Source: Polytrichum commune (Eukaryota; Streptophyta; Polytrichopsida; Polytrichales; Polytrichaceae). Taken from it: a stretch of 64,000 nucleotides of DNA. The translations under genes were made by a program, and so were the position numbers. The stretch spans positions 15,626,001 to 15,690,000 of the forward strand of contig OX485806.1 of assembly GCA_950295325.1 (NCBI GenBank), read 5' to 3'. Below the pieces are notes generated by a model, which worked only from the letters and a program-made list of their open reading frames with translations, made no database searches and was not told the origin of the DNA. Positions 10,700 to 23,289 of this stretch are shown here, in pieces. Every line of letters begins with the position of its first letter. The stretch's first letter is position 1.

Positions 10700-13650
10700 C
10701 TGCCAGTACTAACTTATAGAAACCAGGCTACATGCACTCATGTGATCATCAACATACTTATTAATGTAGCCTGCCTCTCAGAACATGCTAGCTAGATAGA
10801 TAGTACCCACAAAAATAAACAGAGAGAAATAGTACTTTCCTCAGAGGACGATTGTGCATTCAACTTACATCTGGGGACTACAATTTCTAAATTTATGAGT
10901 GAGATTGGGGCTGGTGTTTCCTTCTTCAGGAGGAATTCAGGATTGGCCATCGTGAGTACATCATCATGTAGGCAGACATAGTGAAGAGTTATTTCAACAA
11001 GTGGCAATTTAAACACTGAGCGGATCTGTAGAGGTTGAAGGAAGCAAATTGTATCTGCTGTTACATATCTAATATACACTACCTTTCCAAAGAAAATGCG
11101 ATTCAGTTACTTCAGTATTCAAGACAATCTGACTCAAACAGGAGCAACAGATGTTTAAATTTGCATTATCTGACCTGATATGTGGTGACCTGATATATGG
11201 AGACCAGAATCTCTAATATTCTGAAAAAGAAAATCTTTAATTTTCTGGATGGACACCTCAAAGCTATGTTCGGGGAAAACCGACGGCTAGTTCATTATCA
11301 GCCGATGGATATCCCCTCATGGCCGGTCCAAATTTCCAACCATCGGATGGCAATCCGACTGTAAATTCAATCCTCCGGCAATTAGCCGGTGGACCAAAAA
11401 ATGTCCCGGAAATGTAGCCGATTCTTCTTGTGAGTTACTGGATTTCAGCCGGAAGCATCCAGAGCGCTATTTGTGTGGGGCATCTGATGATGCACTTGAG
11501 GAAGTACCCTAAACCTTAAACTTTTTGAATTATGCAACCTTTTCATGACCAAATCCAATTGCTTCTATGAAGAATTGGGGGACCCTTGGCCTTCAAGCGG
11601 TGAAGGCATTGCTAGGTTCAATTCCTGCCAAGGATATTAACTCTTCAAATTTAAAGTTTTGAACATGCCTTTCTTTTCACTTATTCAAGATTTTGTACTA
11701 AGAAATGATTTCTAAAAACTTTTCAAACATTTTTTAAACAATTAGTGCCGATATGAATTCCATTTAAACGGATATTGGCCGATTGATTTTTACAAAAGAT
11801 TGGCTCTTGCCGATATAAATTGGAAAAAATCTGACCCTTCGTAGCAACTACCGGCAATTAGCCACTAAGGCTTCAAAAACTTCCCGAACTCTGCCTCAAA
11901 GTAAGGTATTTTCATCTGAGGAGATTCAGGACTTGTGTGCATTCCACTCTGCACATAAAGGACAAGGGAACAGAAGAATGTATCAGCAGAAATATGGAAT
12001 TGGTAATAAATAGGAAATGTCAATTTGAATGCATCCTATATTATTTCATTATATAGAACAGCAATGTATGGCGCTCATCATCAACTTGACAACTCATTTT
12101 CCAGTTTGGAACAAGGTGGTGCTCATAACCCTCTCAATCCTCCCTACAAGAGCACACTTCAAGGACTCAAACTCCACATAGCCTTATTGAAGGAAGAGAA
12201 TACTTAGTACTTACCGTACGAAAGCTTATGTGACAAAGCCATGATTGCATGTGCTCCTCCAAACAAGAAACTCCATGAAGATATAAATGAACAGAATATC
12301 GCATCACCTATTGTTTGCAGCATTCAAGTGAAGCTTTGTGTAGCTAGCCCACACTTCGCATCCTATTACATGAACTTGGGGCACATGGTAGCTTAGTCCT
12401 AGAAATGCAGGTTGTACACTCACAGTACTGCAAGGACCAAGCAAAGTTCCCCAACTATTTTATCCTCACCAATACATACACTCCTGTGTCTGGATACAAT
12501 GTTTAGAGGGGGTAAAAACACATTCGATACACAGCTATCTAAACACTTCATAGCCACTTAATTTGAAAGCTGATTGTTGATTATTGTGCAACAGTATTGC
12601 TGACAATTACGATCCAGTGGAACACATTTTGGCAATATTAAATAATTGAAATTGTCTCTCTTAAGGTGCATTATTAAGGTCCTCAGAATGATGGTAAATT
12701 GAGGATTGTATCTTGCTACCAGTGGAAGGATCCACCCAGTATTATGTCAAAGGGAGAAGAAAAGGTCAAGTAGTGCCACCAGACAATGACCGCAGAAAAT
12801 TTGCAGCTGAGTATATTGAATACAATTGAAATTGAGAAGCAAAAGAGTAAGAATACAACTCACACTATTTGAAACTTAACCAAAATCACACAGGAGAAGA
12901 ATAAAGATACGAAAAAATTATCTGCCTTACTTCTGTACTTTGCTGACTTTAGCAATTCAAAACATAATTTACATTTCAAGACATCCATGTCCTAGTCACA
13001 GCTACAACAGTGATTGTAAATGGGAATCTGGCAAAATGAATCCCTGAGGCCAAAATCTATACTACATAGAACACACTATATACAACACATGAATAATCAT
13101 CAATAGGAACAGCATAATAGCAACATGCAGTTAATCGCATGAGCTTTGTTTAATCAAGGAACATCTTCAAAATAGAAGTCAAAGTTGTAAAAGTTACAGT
13201 TTTAGACAGGTTGCTAGCAGCATCGCAGCAGAAGCAATTGTGACAGCCTAATCACTGAATGTGTGTAGTGCCCAGGAAAAAAGAGACACCCAGGATAGCA
13301 TATTGTTATGTTCCTTAACCATCTCTACATGGCTTGCCAGAAGTTTATTTAGCTTCTGGATGCAATCTTGCCATTCCAGATTAGTCAGGAAAAAGATGTG
13401 ACCCATAATACCTGTACACTTCTAAATTGTCAAATCCATTTCTTACTGCCGTCTAGTCTGGCAGCTTTGAGCTAGAAAGATGAGTCCTATGATCACTCTC
13501 TGACCATGATCTTCACCTTTCACATCATGTGTCCCATAAATAGGACATCATGTGTATATCAAAGCCAGATCCGAACAAAACTGTACAAACCTGAACAAAG
13601 CCCAGGTGAAGATCACAATACTTCCAATTCAAATCTGATGAAGTGAGAGG
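10700..13650. other. Intergenic region between HPP and SNF7
   Basis: No gene was recognised. Around 11,250-11,900 the sequence repeats GCCGAT and GCCGG-type words (for example GCCGATGGATATCC, TTAGCCGGTGG), which looks like remnant repeat DNA. 12.3-13.6 kb is AT-rich and probably includes the 3' untranslated and downstream region of the minus-strand SNF7 gene. Confidence 0.4.
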
Positions 13651-13656
13651 CTGTCA

Positions 13657-16600
13657 CTACAGCGCCATTTCAGCTTGTAGAGCTGCAAGTTCATCATCTT
13701 CCTCCACATTCTGAGGTGGTTTCTTTGCTGGAACTGCCGTGGGCCGACTGTAAGTAGGAGCAGGGAGTTGAGTGGTAGATGGCTGTAGTAACTGCTCTTC
13801 CAATTCAGCACCTTCAAGATCTTCAAGTTCAGCCTCCAATTCATCCTGCAAGACATTTGAGCACCAATTTAGTCAAGACAACAAGGAAGAAGACACACAT
13901 ATACTAGAAGTTCCCTGGGGCATACTTATTGCAAGTAGAAAATAAGGAAAGTTGATCTATCCTGATTAAATAGAAAAAATGTTCAAAATAAGACAAGTTT
14001 ATCTGTCATAAGCAGTCAGTGAGTTTCATCAACTCATGAGAGCATTTAGTCTTCAGCTGCTCCATCTTATCATAACATAACTCATTGAACTATCAGGTCT
14101 AGCCTATGCTTCTGCCAAGATTACTACTGTGACATTCCTAAAACCATACCCAAACAAGTAGCAGATAAAGTGATGACAGGGATTGGAAAAGTACCTCATC
14201 AATATCAGCTGAAACGCCAATAGGGGTTGAGAGAGCCTCCTGGATCTGTTTCATATTCTCTGTCTGCTCGTTGATTTCATCCATTGTCTTGTCAACATCA
14301 TCAATATTTCTGCAATGCACAGCAGCAGGAAGTTAGCTAGGAAGTTAGCTTCTTTAAACATACACATCCTCTCTTTTGCTAAAAGTGAGAAAATTGGACC
14401 TCGACAGTTTCCACCAACAGAATATGAGTACAATTACAAGTAAGAAACACAAGCATAGGCATGACACTTCATTTGTAGGTACTGAGGAAGGAGAAACAGG
14501 AAGCATACGTGGCTTTCTGGATAGCCTTCATAGCTGAAGCACCACTGCGCAATGCATCCACAGTCTCTGTGGTTGCCTTGGCACCTTCTAGCATGATCAT
14601 CTGCACAAAACACAGCAACAGAAGTAAGGACAGGTCAGACACACTGGGTGTACAGCTGCATTTCACAAAGGTAGTAAATGAAAAGCAGAGAAAACAGTTG
14701 ATAATCAGTATTTCCAGTTTCAACAGCCTGCAACCTTGACACCATCACTGAAAAAACAAGAACATTAATGCAGTGCCGAACCTGGTCATGAATTCGCAAT
14801 TGGAAATTACCAAGTTGCTCTACTTGAACCTCATATAACTTCTTCCTTTTCAAACACTGGATTGCAGCTGTAACACCCACCACGTCCCAACAGCTTGTCA
14901 GACCAGAAACAGTTTGGCACTGCTTATAAGACCTACCTCACTCTCAAAGTCTTCCCACCACAGTCTCAGGTAGATGTGAAAAGAGGTTCAAGCTGGAACT
15001 CACAGGTCAAAATCAAACCATGCCTTCAGACTTTAAGTCTTCCTGAATGAGACAATAATGCGTGCATATAACCTGCTTTTCATTGAGTTCCTACAAATAC
15101 ATGATGGTCATGGTCTGTGCAGCAATTTTACTTTTCACACAACAATCTCTACCTCCAAGAGTGGAGTACAAGGCCAACTTCAGCAATTGGAGATGGCATC
15201 AGCATCTGCTTACCTTTTTTGTTTTTCGTTCTTGTGAACTCCTTTGCTTTCTCAATCTCCATAGCTATCTTCTTTTGTAATACTTTCTCCTTCTTTTCCA
15301 GCATCTCCAGAGTCTGCAAACCATCCAAAGTTTCAAGGGAATAAAATTGGTGATACTCCTTCACTGAAGCTCAAGACAACCAACCTCAAAGTGGAGGAAA
15401 GATACAAAGATCAACATCAAAACTGCACATGGGTAATTGCAAGGTCCTCTCCTCATGGTTTCCCCCTCCACAACACAAATAGAACGATTTTATGAAGTAA
15501 TAGATTATCAAGCTACGAGGGCAGAAACCAGTGGAATCCTATAAGTTTGTGTCATGGATCAGAAAGGATCCACCCACTGAAGGATGTCCAAATTAAATTG
15601 CTGCATCCCATGAAGACACTAACCATCACCACACAATACTTACAGAGTGATAAATTCAGTCACCTTACAAGAAACTGATGAATAATCTCCATTCTTATGT
15701 AAAATACTATTTGAGACAATTGAACTCATATCTGTTCAACTTCAGTGGTAGCTTTGCTTGCTTCCTAGTTGAGAAGTATCTCTATCTTCTTCACTTCTAG
15801 TTATTCCTTTCAGTTACTTTTTATAGCTATAGCACCAACAATTTCATTCAAGCAAGACATATTGCAATGTCATGATGTGCTCATTCTGTTGGCAATTCCT
15901 TTCACATTTTAACCATCGGGTTGTTTGTTGTTAACTCAAATAGCAAAAGTTATCACATGATCAGAAACAATGCAGGAAGTAAACTCATAGGTTATGAATT
16001 AATCTTCCCAATTATAAATTTTCAGACCATTTAAAATCACAAATCTCTTCACTATCTCTTGTTAATAACACAAGGACACATACCCAACACACCATGAACA
16101 ATAAGTGACTACTTTGTACGATGTCAACTAATGCGTCGCACAACTCCAAAACACTGAAAACAAATTTATAAAACACGGAAGCAACAGAATGCTGTCCTGA
16201 ATTTCAACAGTTTCCCATGTGGAAGCTCTTCATTCTCCCTTATTAATTAGGGCAAGGAAAAAAAATCCTTCAGAATAACACCTTATCACCAACTGAAATT
16301 TTAAGCAACAATTATTGTATGATTCTACCTTAGGAATAATCTCCAACCACACAAAATCTAATTTAACCAATTGAAAAAACATCTGTCACACTAGCAGGGA
16401 CTTCACCCGAAGCACCATGAACGATACGTGCTCAATTGATGTGTCCCACAACTCCAAAACACTTCAAAAAATAATTACAAAAACAGGGATGCAACAGAAT
16501 TTATCTCCTGAATTTCAAACAGATTCTCGTGTGGGAGCTCTTCACTCTCCCTTGTTCATGACGAGAAGGACCAAAAATCCATCAACATTCAAACTGATCA

Positions 16601-17298
16601 CCGATTGAAGTCGTCACAGCAATTCCTCTATGATTCTCATCCAGCAATAATCTCTGACCGCACAAAATCCTATTTAATCAAATGAAAAAAGCCCTAATAA
16701 TCACACCTGCCACGCCAGAGCAGCGTTCACCCAAAACACCATGACCGATACATGACTACTTTGTGCATGGTCAATTTAATGTGTCGCACAACTCCAAAAG
16801 ACATCACAACAAAATTTTACTTAAAAAAACTTAATAATCACCTCTATCACGCCAGAGCAGAGTTCACCCAAAACACCATGAATGATGCATGGCTACTTTG
16901 TACTTGGCCAGTTAATATGTCAAAAACACTTCAACAGAAAAAACTTAAAAAAAGATGGAAGCAACAGAATTTCTGTCCTGAATTTCAACAGAATTTTCAC
17001 ATATGGAAGCCGATAAAATTCCACACAATTCACACCCAACCCAAGCCGCACATAAATTCTAACTCCAAAGACAATCCTGCCCCCTACACACCTCCACAAA
17101 AACCGATCCAACACCCCTCCCCGCCTCTCACACACAAAATCCAAACCCTAATTTCACTTTCTCCCCACCCCTTTAGCGATTATTGCACAAAACACAACAC
17201 CGACCAGGGAAAACGTTTTGAGTTACCTCATTGAGCTTGTCGAGCGTGGAGAGAGTGGAAACCTCCTCCTTAGGCGCTCCAAATAATTTCTTAAACAT
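13657..17298 (-). CDS. SNF7: ESCRT-III subunit SNF7/VPS32 (CHMP4 family)
   Basis: Six coding exons on the minus strand: 17,298-17,227, 15,313-15,214, 14,867-14,782, 14,600-14,509, 14,309-14,195 and 13,845-13,657, all with GT/AG borders and matching phases, give 217 codons, the usual plant SNF7 length. The N-terminus MFKKLFGAPKEE, helix alpha-1 EMLEKKEKVLQKK, the core AAIQCLKRKKLYE and LGNFQLRIHDQMIMLEGAKA, and the alpha-4/5 region NIDDVDKTMDEINEQTENM are all intact. The C-terminus ends in an acidic MIM1-like helix, EEDDELAALQAEMAL. The protein polymerises on endosomal membranes in multivesicular-body sorting and is disassembled by the VPS4/SKD1 ATPase through the C-terminal helix (family knowledge). 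No frameshift or missing element is seen. Intron 1 is about 1.9 kb and contains tandem repeats. Confidence 0.95.
16090..17015. repeat. Tandem repeat of about 323-325 bp in SNF7 intron 1
   Basis: The anchor CACCATGA recurs at 16,090, 16,413, 16,738 and 16,874, giving spacings of 323, 325 and 136 bp. Each unit continues with a GATACNTGNCTAC-like segment, GTGTCNCACAACTCCAAAA, AGATGGAAGCAACAGAATT (variants), CTGAATTTCA and GGAAGC/GGGAGC. The third unit is shortened. An open frame of 160 codons runs through units 3-4 but reflects repeat structure only. Confidence 0.8.
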
Positions 17299-17590
17299 TG
17301 TGCTCTGCTGCTCAAACCTCGATCGATTTCTTCCCCGTTTGGGCGTCACCGAACTTGGCTCCGGGTGCTCAAAGGTGGCTTGAAATTGACAGGAATGAAC
17401 AAAGGAAGGAAGGAAGGAAGGAAAAGAAGGAATGAAAGAATGAATGAGGTGTGTACTGTGCAAGCCGCGTACTCTGCCACCCGCCGGGTAATTCACCGGG
17501 TGACCCGGCCGACTGACAGCGGCCTCCGGGTCGCCCACCGAAGCGACGGGTGGACGGTGAGGCAGGCTGTTGAGGGTTGCGGCTAACTAA
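17299..17590 (-). promoter_or_regulatory. SNF7 5' untranslated/promoter region with CCTT microsatellite
   Basis: The region just upstream of the SNF7 start is distinctly richer in G+C and CpG than the surroundings, especially 17,460-17,585. A GGAA microsatellite (CCTT on the transcript strand) lies at about 17,400-17,430. This fits a CpG-rich, housekeeping-type plant promoter and leader; no TATA box was identified with confidence. Confidence 0.5.
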
Positions 17591-17675
17591 CTGGTGGGGA
17601 TTTATCATATTATAACTAGTACATGGAAATGCACCGGCTCCGTTAAGCCCAAGGGGTCCTTCATATGCAAAGGCG

Positions 17676-17950
17676 TGTGGGGGTTCTTCTTTCGTGTTCT
17701 CCAACTTTTACCGATTAGATTTACACAACGAAACTTGTGTTGCATTAGGAAATCTACAATGAAGCATCAGCAAAAATCTGATTGAAAATTGGACCTCCCC
17801 TGATTTAGGAAGTGCATGTTTGTAGATTCCTTCATTGAACATATAGATCCTCCCAATTGTTCATGTTCATGATTGAGTGTGGAATAAGTACTAAAGTCTG
17901 TAGATGTGGTCCAATCCTTTTAGATATGTGTCTTTATGGTATTTGTTAGG
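17676..17950 (+). repeat. Dispersed repeat family G, copy 1
   Basis: Aligns in the same direction with 33,225-33,510. Shared words include CGTGTTCTCCAACTT (CATG in copy 2), GTGTTGC, TTAGGAAATCTACAATGAA, GGAAGTGCATGTTTGTAGAT, CCTCCC and GTAGTCCAATC/GTGGTCCAATC. It starts about 380 bp upstream of the SNF7 start codon. No coding capacity. Confidence 0.65.
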
Positions 17951-20900
17951 GGGTTCAATTCAAAATAAAAGAAAACAACCAAATAACGCATGCATAGGTC
18001 CTTAAGAGCGTCCCCACGTACGGAAGTGGCCATTTTTTCTTGCTACCATCGGGTTTTTAGGTTTTACAAGGATGATAGCATGCTAGTCACATGGATTATG
18101 TTATAGACGGCCTCTCTCTTTGAAAGCTTCATAATATAATTAAGACTCTAGCCGTTGCATGACCCTTTCTCAACTTAGCAAATAATACTAAAGAGTTAAT
18201 CAAGGTTTGATAGGTTCCCGTTGGTCATGCTAAAATGAGGCGTTTGCACCGGGTCAAAGTGCGTGCTTTGAGTAGGCCAAGTATAGGTCTTCTTAACTTG
18301 CTCATAGGTCATGTGAGGCTTAGCCTTTGCTTGGTAGGGTCCCAACAAACTTAACTCAATTAAGATAGATGAGGCTAATGTGGACACCTCCAACTGTGTG
18401 GAATCGTCCAACTGATGGATTTGAGCATTAGAAGCTTGAGCATGTTAGCACTTGCGAATCGGGGCCAAAGAATTTGGAATCATTGAAATCATAGTTGAAG
18501 AAGATGTTGATCTAGGCTCTGGAATCAAAGATGCTTTACTTCCCAATGTGGTGTTATAAGGGGGAGCTCTTTTATTGTTCAATGTTTGTGTAAGTGGACA
18601 ACATCATGAGTAGATTCTACATGGGTCATATTTGCCAATGAAAATCAATTGAATAACAATATTTGTTGTGTCATGCCCCTAAAGTGGTCACATGTAAGAT
18701 AAAATGCCGCCGAAATTTTGTTTTCATTATAAAATACCCCAATAACCTTCAAATTTGCCCAAGTTGTTGCCTCCCAATTTGTCCACCTGGGGCACAAAAA
18801 ATGATTGTGTCATTGCTCGGTGGACAAACACTCCTAATTATGAAGAATGATTTGTGTAGTTTGACTTTTGCGAAGGTGACTAACCCAAATATCATTTATA
18901 TGACAGCTAAATCACCATGTATTGCTTACCCACTGAATTAAAGTGACCATACCATTGATTAAGAACCAAAAATAGATATATGCTTAAGGAAGCTAACCGA
19001 ATTAGCCTCATCTACCTTACTCCTTATGCCAACTTCATGTTACAACCCCCACTACAATACTTGTGTTGAGCATGAGGAAATGTTGGCAAACCCCTAGATA
19101 ATGGAGCATTCTCCATTAAGGATGCGCAACCCCACAAGGCAATGGCCAAACTCTAAGTCATGTTAAGTTGGCCAGGCAAATATGACAATATATACCCACT
19201 AAACGTCTTCAAACAATCGCCTTCATTACATGATCAGTGGACGACTAGTGATTCGGGTTTGAAATGGAGGGACAAGCATGTTGTCATATATAATAAAGCC
19301 TAAAAGATTGATGATAGCAAATGGTAGCAAGGAAATTTTCAAACTCCCTTGGGCATGCTCTAAGGAAGACCATTGTTTATTGTAATTAGTGTCACTTAGA
19401 GTGCCACCCAATGGGTTTACATAAGGGTTTTGGGTCCAAAAACCCCTTGAATGGACCTTGCTTGGAGACTCAAGTTTGAACCAAAGCTTGAAGATTTGTT
19501 TTTGAAACTTAGAGGAGTAATTTTCTTGAGTGAGGACCACCAACATTTGGTGTGAACATGATGCCTCGTTAACACCACTTCACTTTTCATACCTTGGACC
19601 CATACCCTAGAGTAAATTCCTTGGGTCCAATATTTTGGTCTCAATGAATTAGTTCCAGGAGTTTGGAGTTTCTTTGGTCTCAGACTATACTGGCCCCTTA
19701 GTGTCATTTACTATTCAGAAGTTCTCAACACTACATAATCATCATGTCTGAACATAGCGTCACCCAGCCCTTGTGGCTTGTTCTCTTTCTATTACCACCC
19801 TTGCTATTAATCGCTAGCGTAGTAGGGTCTTGGTAGGAATCTAAGTTTTACTTTGTCTCCTCGTGTCATGTGATAGAACAAGGGCTCCCATAACCAATCA
19901 CTTAAGAGATTTTGCACCAAATTTAATGAAGTATAAGGCAATCCCTAGATTCTTACTCTTCCTTTTACAAAAATGATGTTTTCAACAACAACAAAAAAAA
20001 GTTTAGATTTTTTTACGGATCATCGCCAAATAATATAATGAACACCGAAACCGCCATGGTTATGTATCATTCAATGATCAAAAAGAGGCTTTGCACATTA
20101 AGTGGCATTGCATGAAAATCAATATATTTGTAGAGAAAGATACATCTCCAGCTTGAATGACCATGGAGATCATGGCAAACTATCATAACATTATTTGATT
20201 TAGCTAGTATGTTGGGTGGGGCTTTGGAAATATACTCTATTTATCCTCTTAGCAAACTCTTAGCAGAGCATTGCACATGCATATTAAAGCTAGCAAAAAA
20301 ATACAAGTGAAGCAATGTATTGTTATTATTACAATGGAACGGTTGATATCAACTGAAAAAAATGTTATGATGAGATATTGAATATTGCCTAGCTTGCACA
20401 CCTTGAACTACCTCAAATGAATCACAAGCACCCTGGCCCTATTAACTTGTTGGGAGGTGTTTAGTGTTGAACCTATATAGCAGAAAAGACCAAGAACTCC
20501 TCCAAAGTAGAACAAAATAGATGGAACACGTGACCACAATAAGAATGTTTGCCCAACATGATGATTAACCCATTTGCGGCATCATTAACATGTGCATTGA
20601 AAGATGACGATTGTTATTCATCACCTTGCTACCTAAATTACATTAGTATAATTGTCGCATCTCATATGGGTCACAAGTTTGACTAGACAAAATGATGAAT
20701 AGCACCGTAAAGAGGAACAATTTCAAGAAGACCATGTGGAATTACTCTAAGGGTGAGTTTACACTAGGGTCCAAGGAAATTGAAACTCCAGCTTCCTATT
20801 GCTTATTAGCACAATTTCAGGACTGACAAGTTTAAACCAAAGTTTGGGTCCAAGGTACATGATAACATGAAGTGGCGCTCATGACACATCTTTCCCACCA

Positions 20901-21530
20901 AATCTTTGTAGTCATCACTCATAAAAATACTCCTCCCAATATGAAAGACCATTCTTTAAGCTCGTGTCTAATATGGAGTCCAACATATTCCACTGGTATT
21001 ACAATTTTGATATCTATGGGTAAGCTCTTTGTTACCATTATTTGTTGATTTTGATTATGGATACCATGCATTCATCTACTATATACATGTCCGACATTAG
21101 TACAAACCTCAAGTTTCTTGAACCAGGACCCTTCCCACCCTCATATAAGTTGGAAGTGCCATAGAATAATCATCCATCCAGCCATCTAGTGACATGGCTA
21201 GGGATTTGTGGTGTCTACGTAAACTCATCCATTGCGTAAGTGAAAATGCGATGAACTATATTAGAGCTTGTCAGTTATTATCTTAAGATAAATTGACTCC
21301 AAAAATAGCATAAGAATCATGAATCAGTGTACTGTAACATGGAGTTTAGCTAGAATGAATCGGCCCTCAACCATATAGGGGACTTGTTTTCACTAGAGCC
21401 CCTTTCATACACAATGGATGAATGAGTTTACACAGTCACAGCAAATCCCGAGCCCTAGTGGCTTATTTTCTCTTCTTTTTCTTTTCTGCTACACCCACCG
21501 TATGAGTACGTATATATATACAATATAAGG
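17951..21530. other. Intergenic repeat-derived DNA, no gene recognised
   Basis: Only short open frames occur (up to 106 codons at 19,226-19,546, minus strand), none resembling a known protein. Several phrases recur between 19.3-19.7 kb and 20.7-20.9 kb (for example TTTGGGTCCAAGG/CTTGGACCC and TTTGAACCAAAG), suggesting fragments of another old dispersed element. Confidence 0.4.
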
Positions 21531-21538
21531 TAGCTCCC

Positions 21539-21744
21539 CACGTGGCATGAACTGCGTGACACGTGGCGATTGAGGACAGAAGTACATCCTTTTCACGTGC
21601 ATTGGTTATCCCAGAGTACAACTGTAGCAGTGTGTCCCACCACCCAGCCAATCAGAACTCGGATAAAGGTAGTAGATAAAAGGAAAAGAAAAATACACTT
21701 CGAACTCCATAATATCACGCTTTGTGGCTACCAACGTGCACGTG
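21539..21744. promoter_or_regulatory. Cluster of four CACGTG G-boxes
   Basis: Perfect CACGTG palindromes occur at 21,539-21,544, 21,560-21,565, 21,594-21,599 and 21,739-21,744. Two have the CCACGTGGC or ACACGTGGC context typical of plant G-box/ABRE elements bound by bZIP and bHLH factors. A TATATATATA stretch lies just before, near 21,511-21,520. No adjacent protein-coding gene is recognisable, so the cluster may be an orphan promoter, a non-coding RNA promoter or chance enrichment. Confidence 0.45.
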
Positions 21745-21817
21745 ATATTAAGGAGTTCTCTAGTGCTAATATGGAGGCGTGATAAAAGAGGCTTAGTGTG
21801 GCATGTGATATTATGGA
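21706..21817. mobile_element. Short inverted-repeat element of about 112 bp
   Basis: The ends are a perfect 13-base inverted repeat: TCCATAATATCAC at 21,706-21,718 and GTGATATTATGGA at 21,805-21,817. A partial third copy of the end (GTGATATTAAGGA) lies inside. Size and structure suit a small MITE; the inner arms pair poorly, so a miRNA precursor is less likely. Confidence 0.5.
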
Positions 21818-22292
21818 ACAACACAAAGTCAACATTGCTATAATGACACTAATTACAATGACGACAACATGATGTGTGCGAGCGTGTGGTTTGAATTTTT
21901 TGGTGGTTAATTTTAACTTCAAAACCTGTGATATATTGGGGGGGGGAATATGTAAGGAGTGAGATTTCAACTGAGAACATTTGTTCCCAAGGGTTTCGGA
22001 ATGCAAGAGAAGGAGTGACATTGAGGAGGTTGATATTACGGAGGTTAGAGTGTAACTTAAAGAGACGAGACTTGGTTCATTTGTTGTATTATTGAATTAG
22101 TTCACCTCCCCTCCCTCATTAGTTTGTTGCATTGGGAACTTTGGGAACCCTAGGATCCTATCCTTTGAATTTGTTCCCTAGTGCTCAACGAAAGGGCACC
22201 CCCTAGGTAATAGGACAACTTACCTTCGAGGTGGTGAGAAATGATCATCAATACTCCAGGCTTGCAATTCAAGTACATGGGTCTTACTTTTT

Positions 22293-22376
22293 AAATGATT
22301 ACTTTTTCCGACTTGGCCCACTTCTCTCAAGATATGAAAACATGCGATTAGTACGAGATGGGTAGCAAAAGCAAAT
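22293..22376 (+). repeat. Dispersed repeat family A, partial copy 4
   Basis: Matches only the first part of family A: ATGATTACTTTTTCCGACT, AAGATATGAAAACATGCGAT, TAGTACGAGATGG and the AGCAAA segment. It is truncated before the G/C tract. Confidence 0.5.
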
Positions 22377-23289
22377 CTCTCCACTATCATCCGGTAGTTT
22401 AGGGTCATCTCATATCATTACATTTGGGTTCTAGGTGTTTACAAACTTGAATTTTGCTCCCCATGTTGTAGCTATGTTATTGTGCTCTTGTCTTTGTTTC
22501 TCTAAAGCAATCGTTGATTTACATGCTACGAATGAAAAAAATGTTCAATGATTTTCTCACTAGAAATTCCCACAATGATGTATTGGCTTTTCAATTAGAT
22601 TAACATCAAATTGCAACGAATCTCGGAAAAAAAGACACTCCACAAACCCATGTCAATGACTCCTACATAATGAACTTTTTAATGGCCATTACACCCATAT
22701 ACATATGGAAGTTCAAATATTGTGGAAGCATTAGAATTACCTCCCTTGAAGCAAATGTGGAGCCAGAAGAAGCCTCCCCCACCTTTGCCTGAACAACTAT
22801 AGACTGAAGCCGACCTAGCTGCAAACTAGTAATGATTGTGGCCCTTGTAACACCTTGAACCTCCTAACACCATCATTGTTGGCCTTAAATATAATCCATT
22901 GCCCACCCTATTGACTTCCAATTTGAGGGTTCACCACCTTCTATAGCCAACTTCTCCCCCAACCCCCAACATGTCCCCGACCCTATTTCAAATATGTAAA
23001 AGCTCTCTCTCCCCCCCCCCCCCCCCCCCGCAATGCACGGGGAGATACACTACTCATTGAAGGTGGAATTTACAACTACTAGAAGCCTACTTAATTCATG
23101 ATTTATATTTTGTGTATGTAGTGGAGGCATTATCACATTAAAGCTAAAAAAAACGAGTATAAACACATGGGTCCATCTTTTGGCATGTTGTTAGTACACA
23201 TACATTTGTTTCTCTATACACAGAATGGTTAATTTCATAGTGATTGACGCACATCCTTTAGGTTTCCAATGAAAAGTCCACCCCCCGGG
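22377..23289. other. Intergenic region with C19 tract
   Basis: No gene recognised. A 19-base poly-C run lies at 23,011-23,029 directly after a short CT repeat. Confidence 0.5.

Noticed and set aside
16752-17234. 160-codon open frame as a gene
   Set aside because: It lies in SNF7 intron 1, runs through the tandem repeat units, and has a low-complexity composition without a known domain.
21706-21817. miRNA precursor
   Set aside because: Only the outer 13 bases pair well; the inner arms do not form the continuous 21-nt duplex expected.
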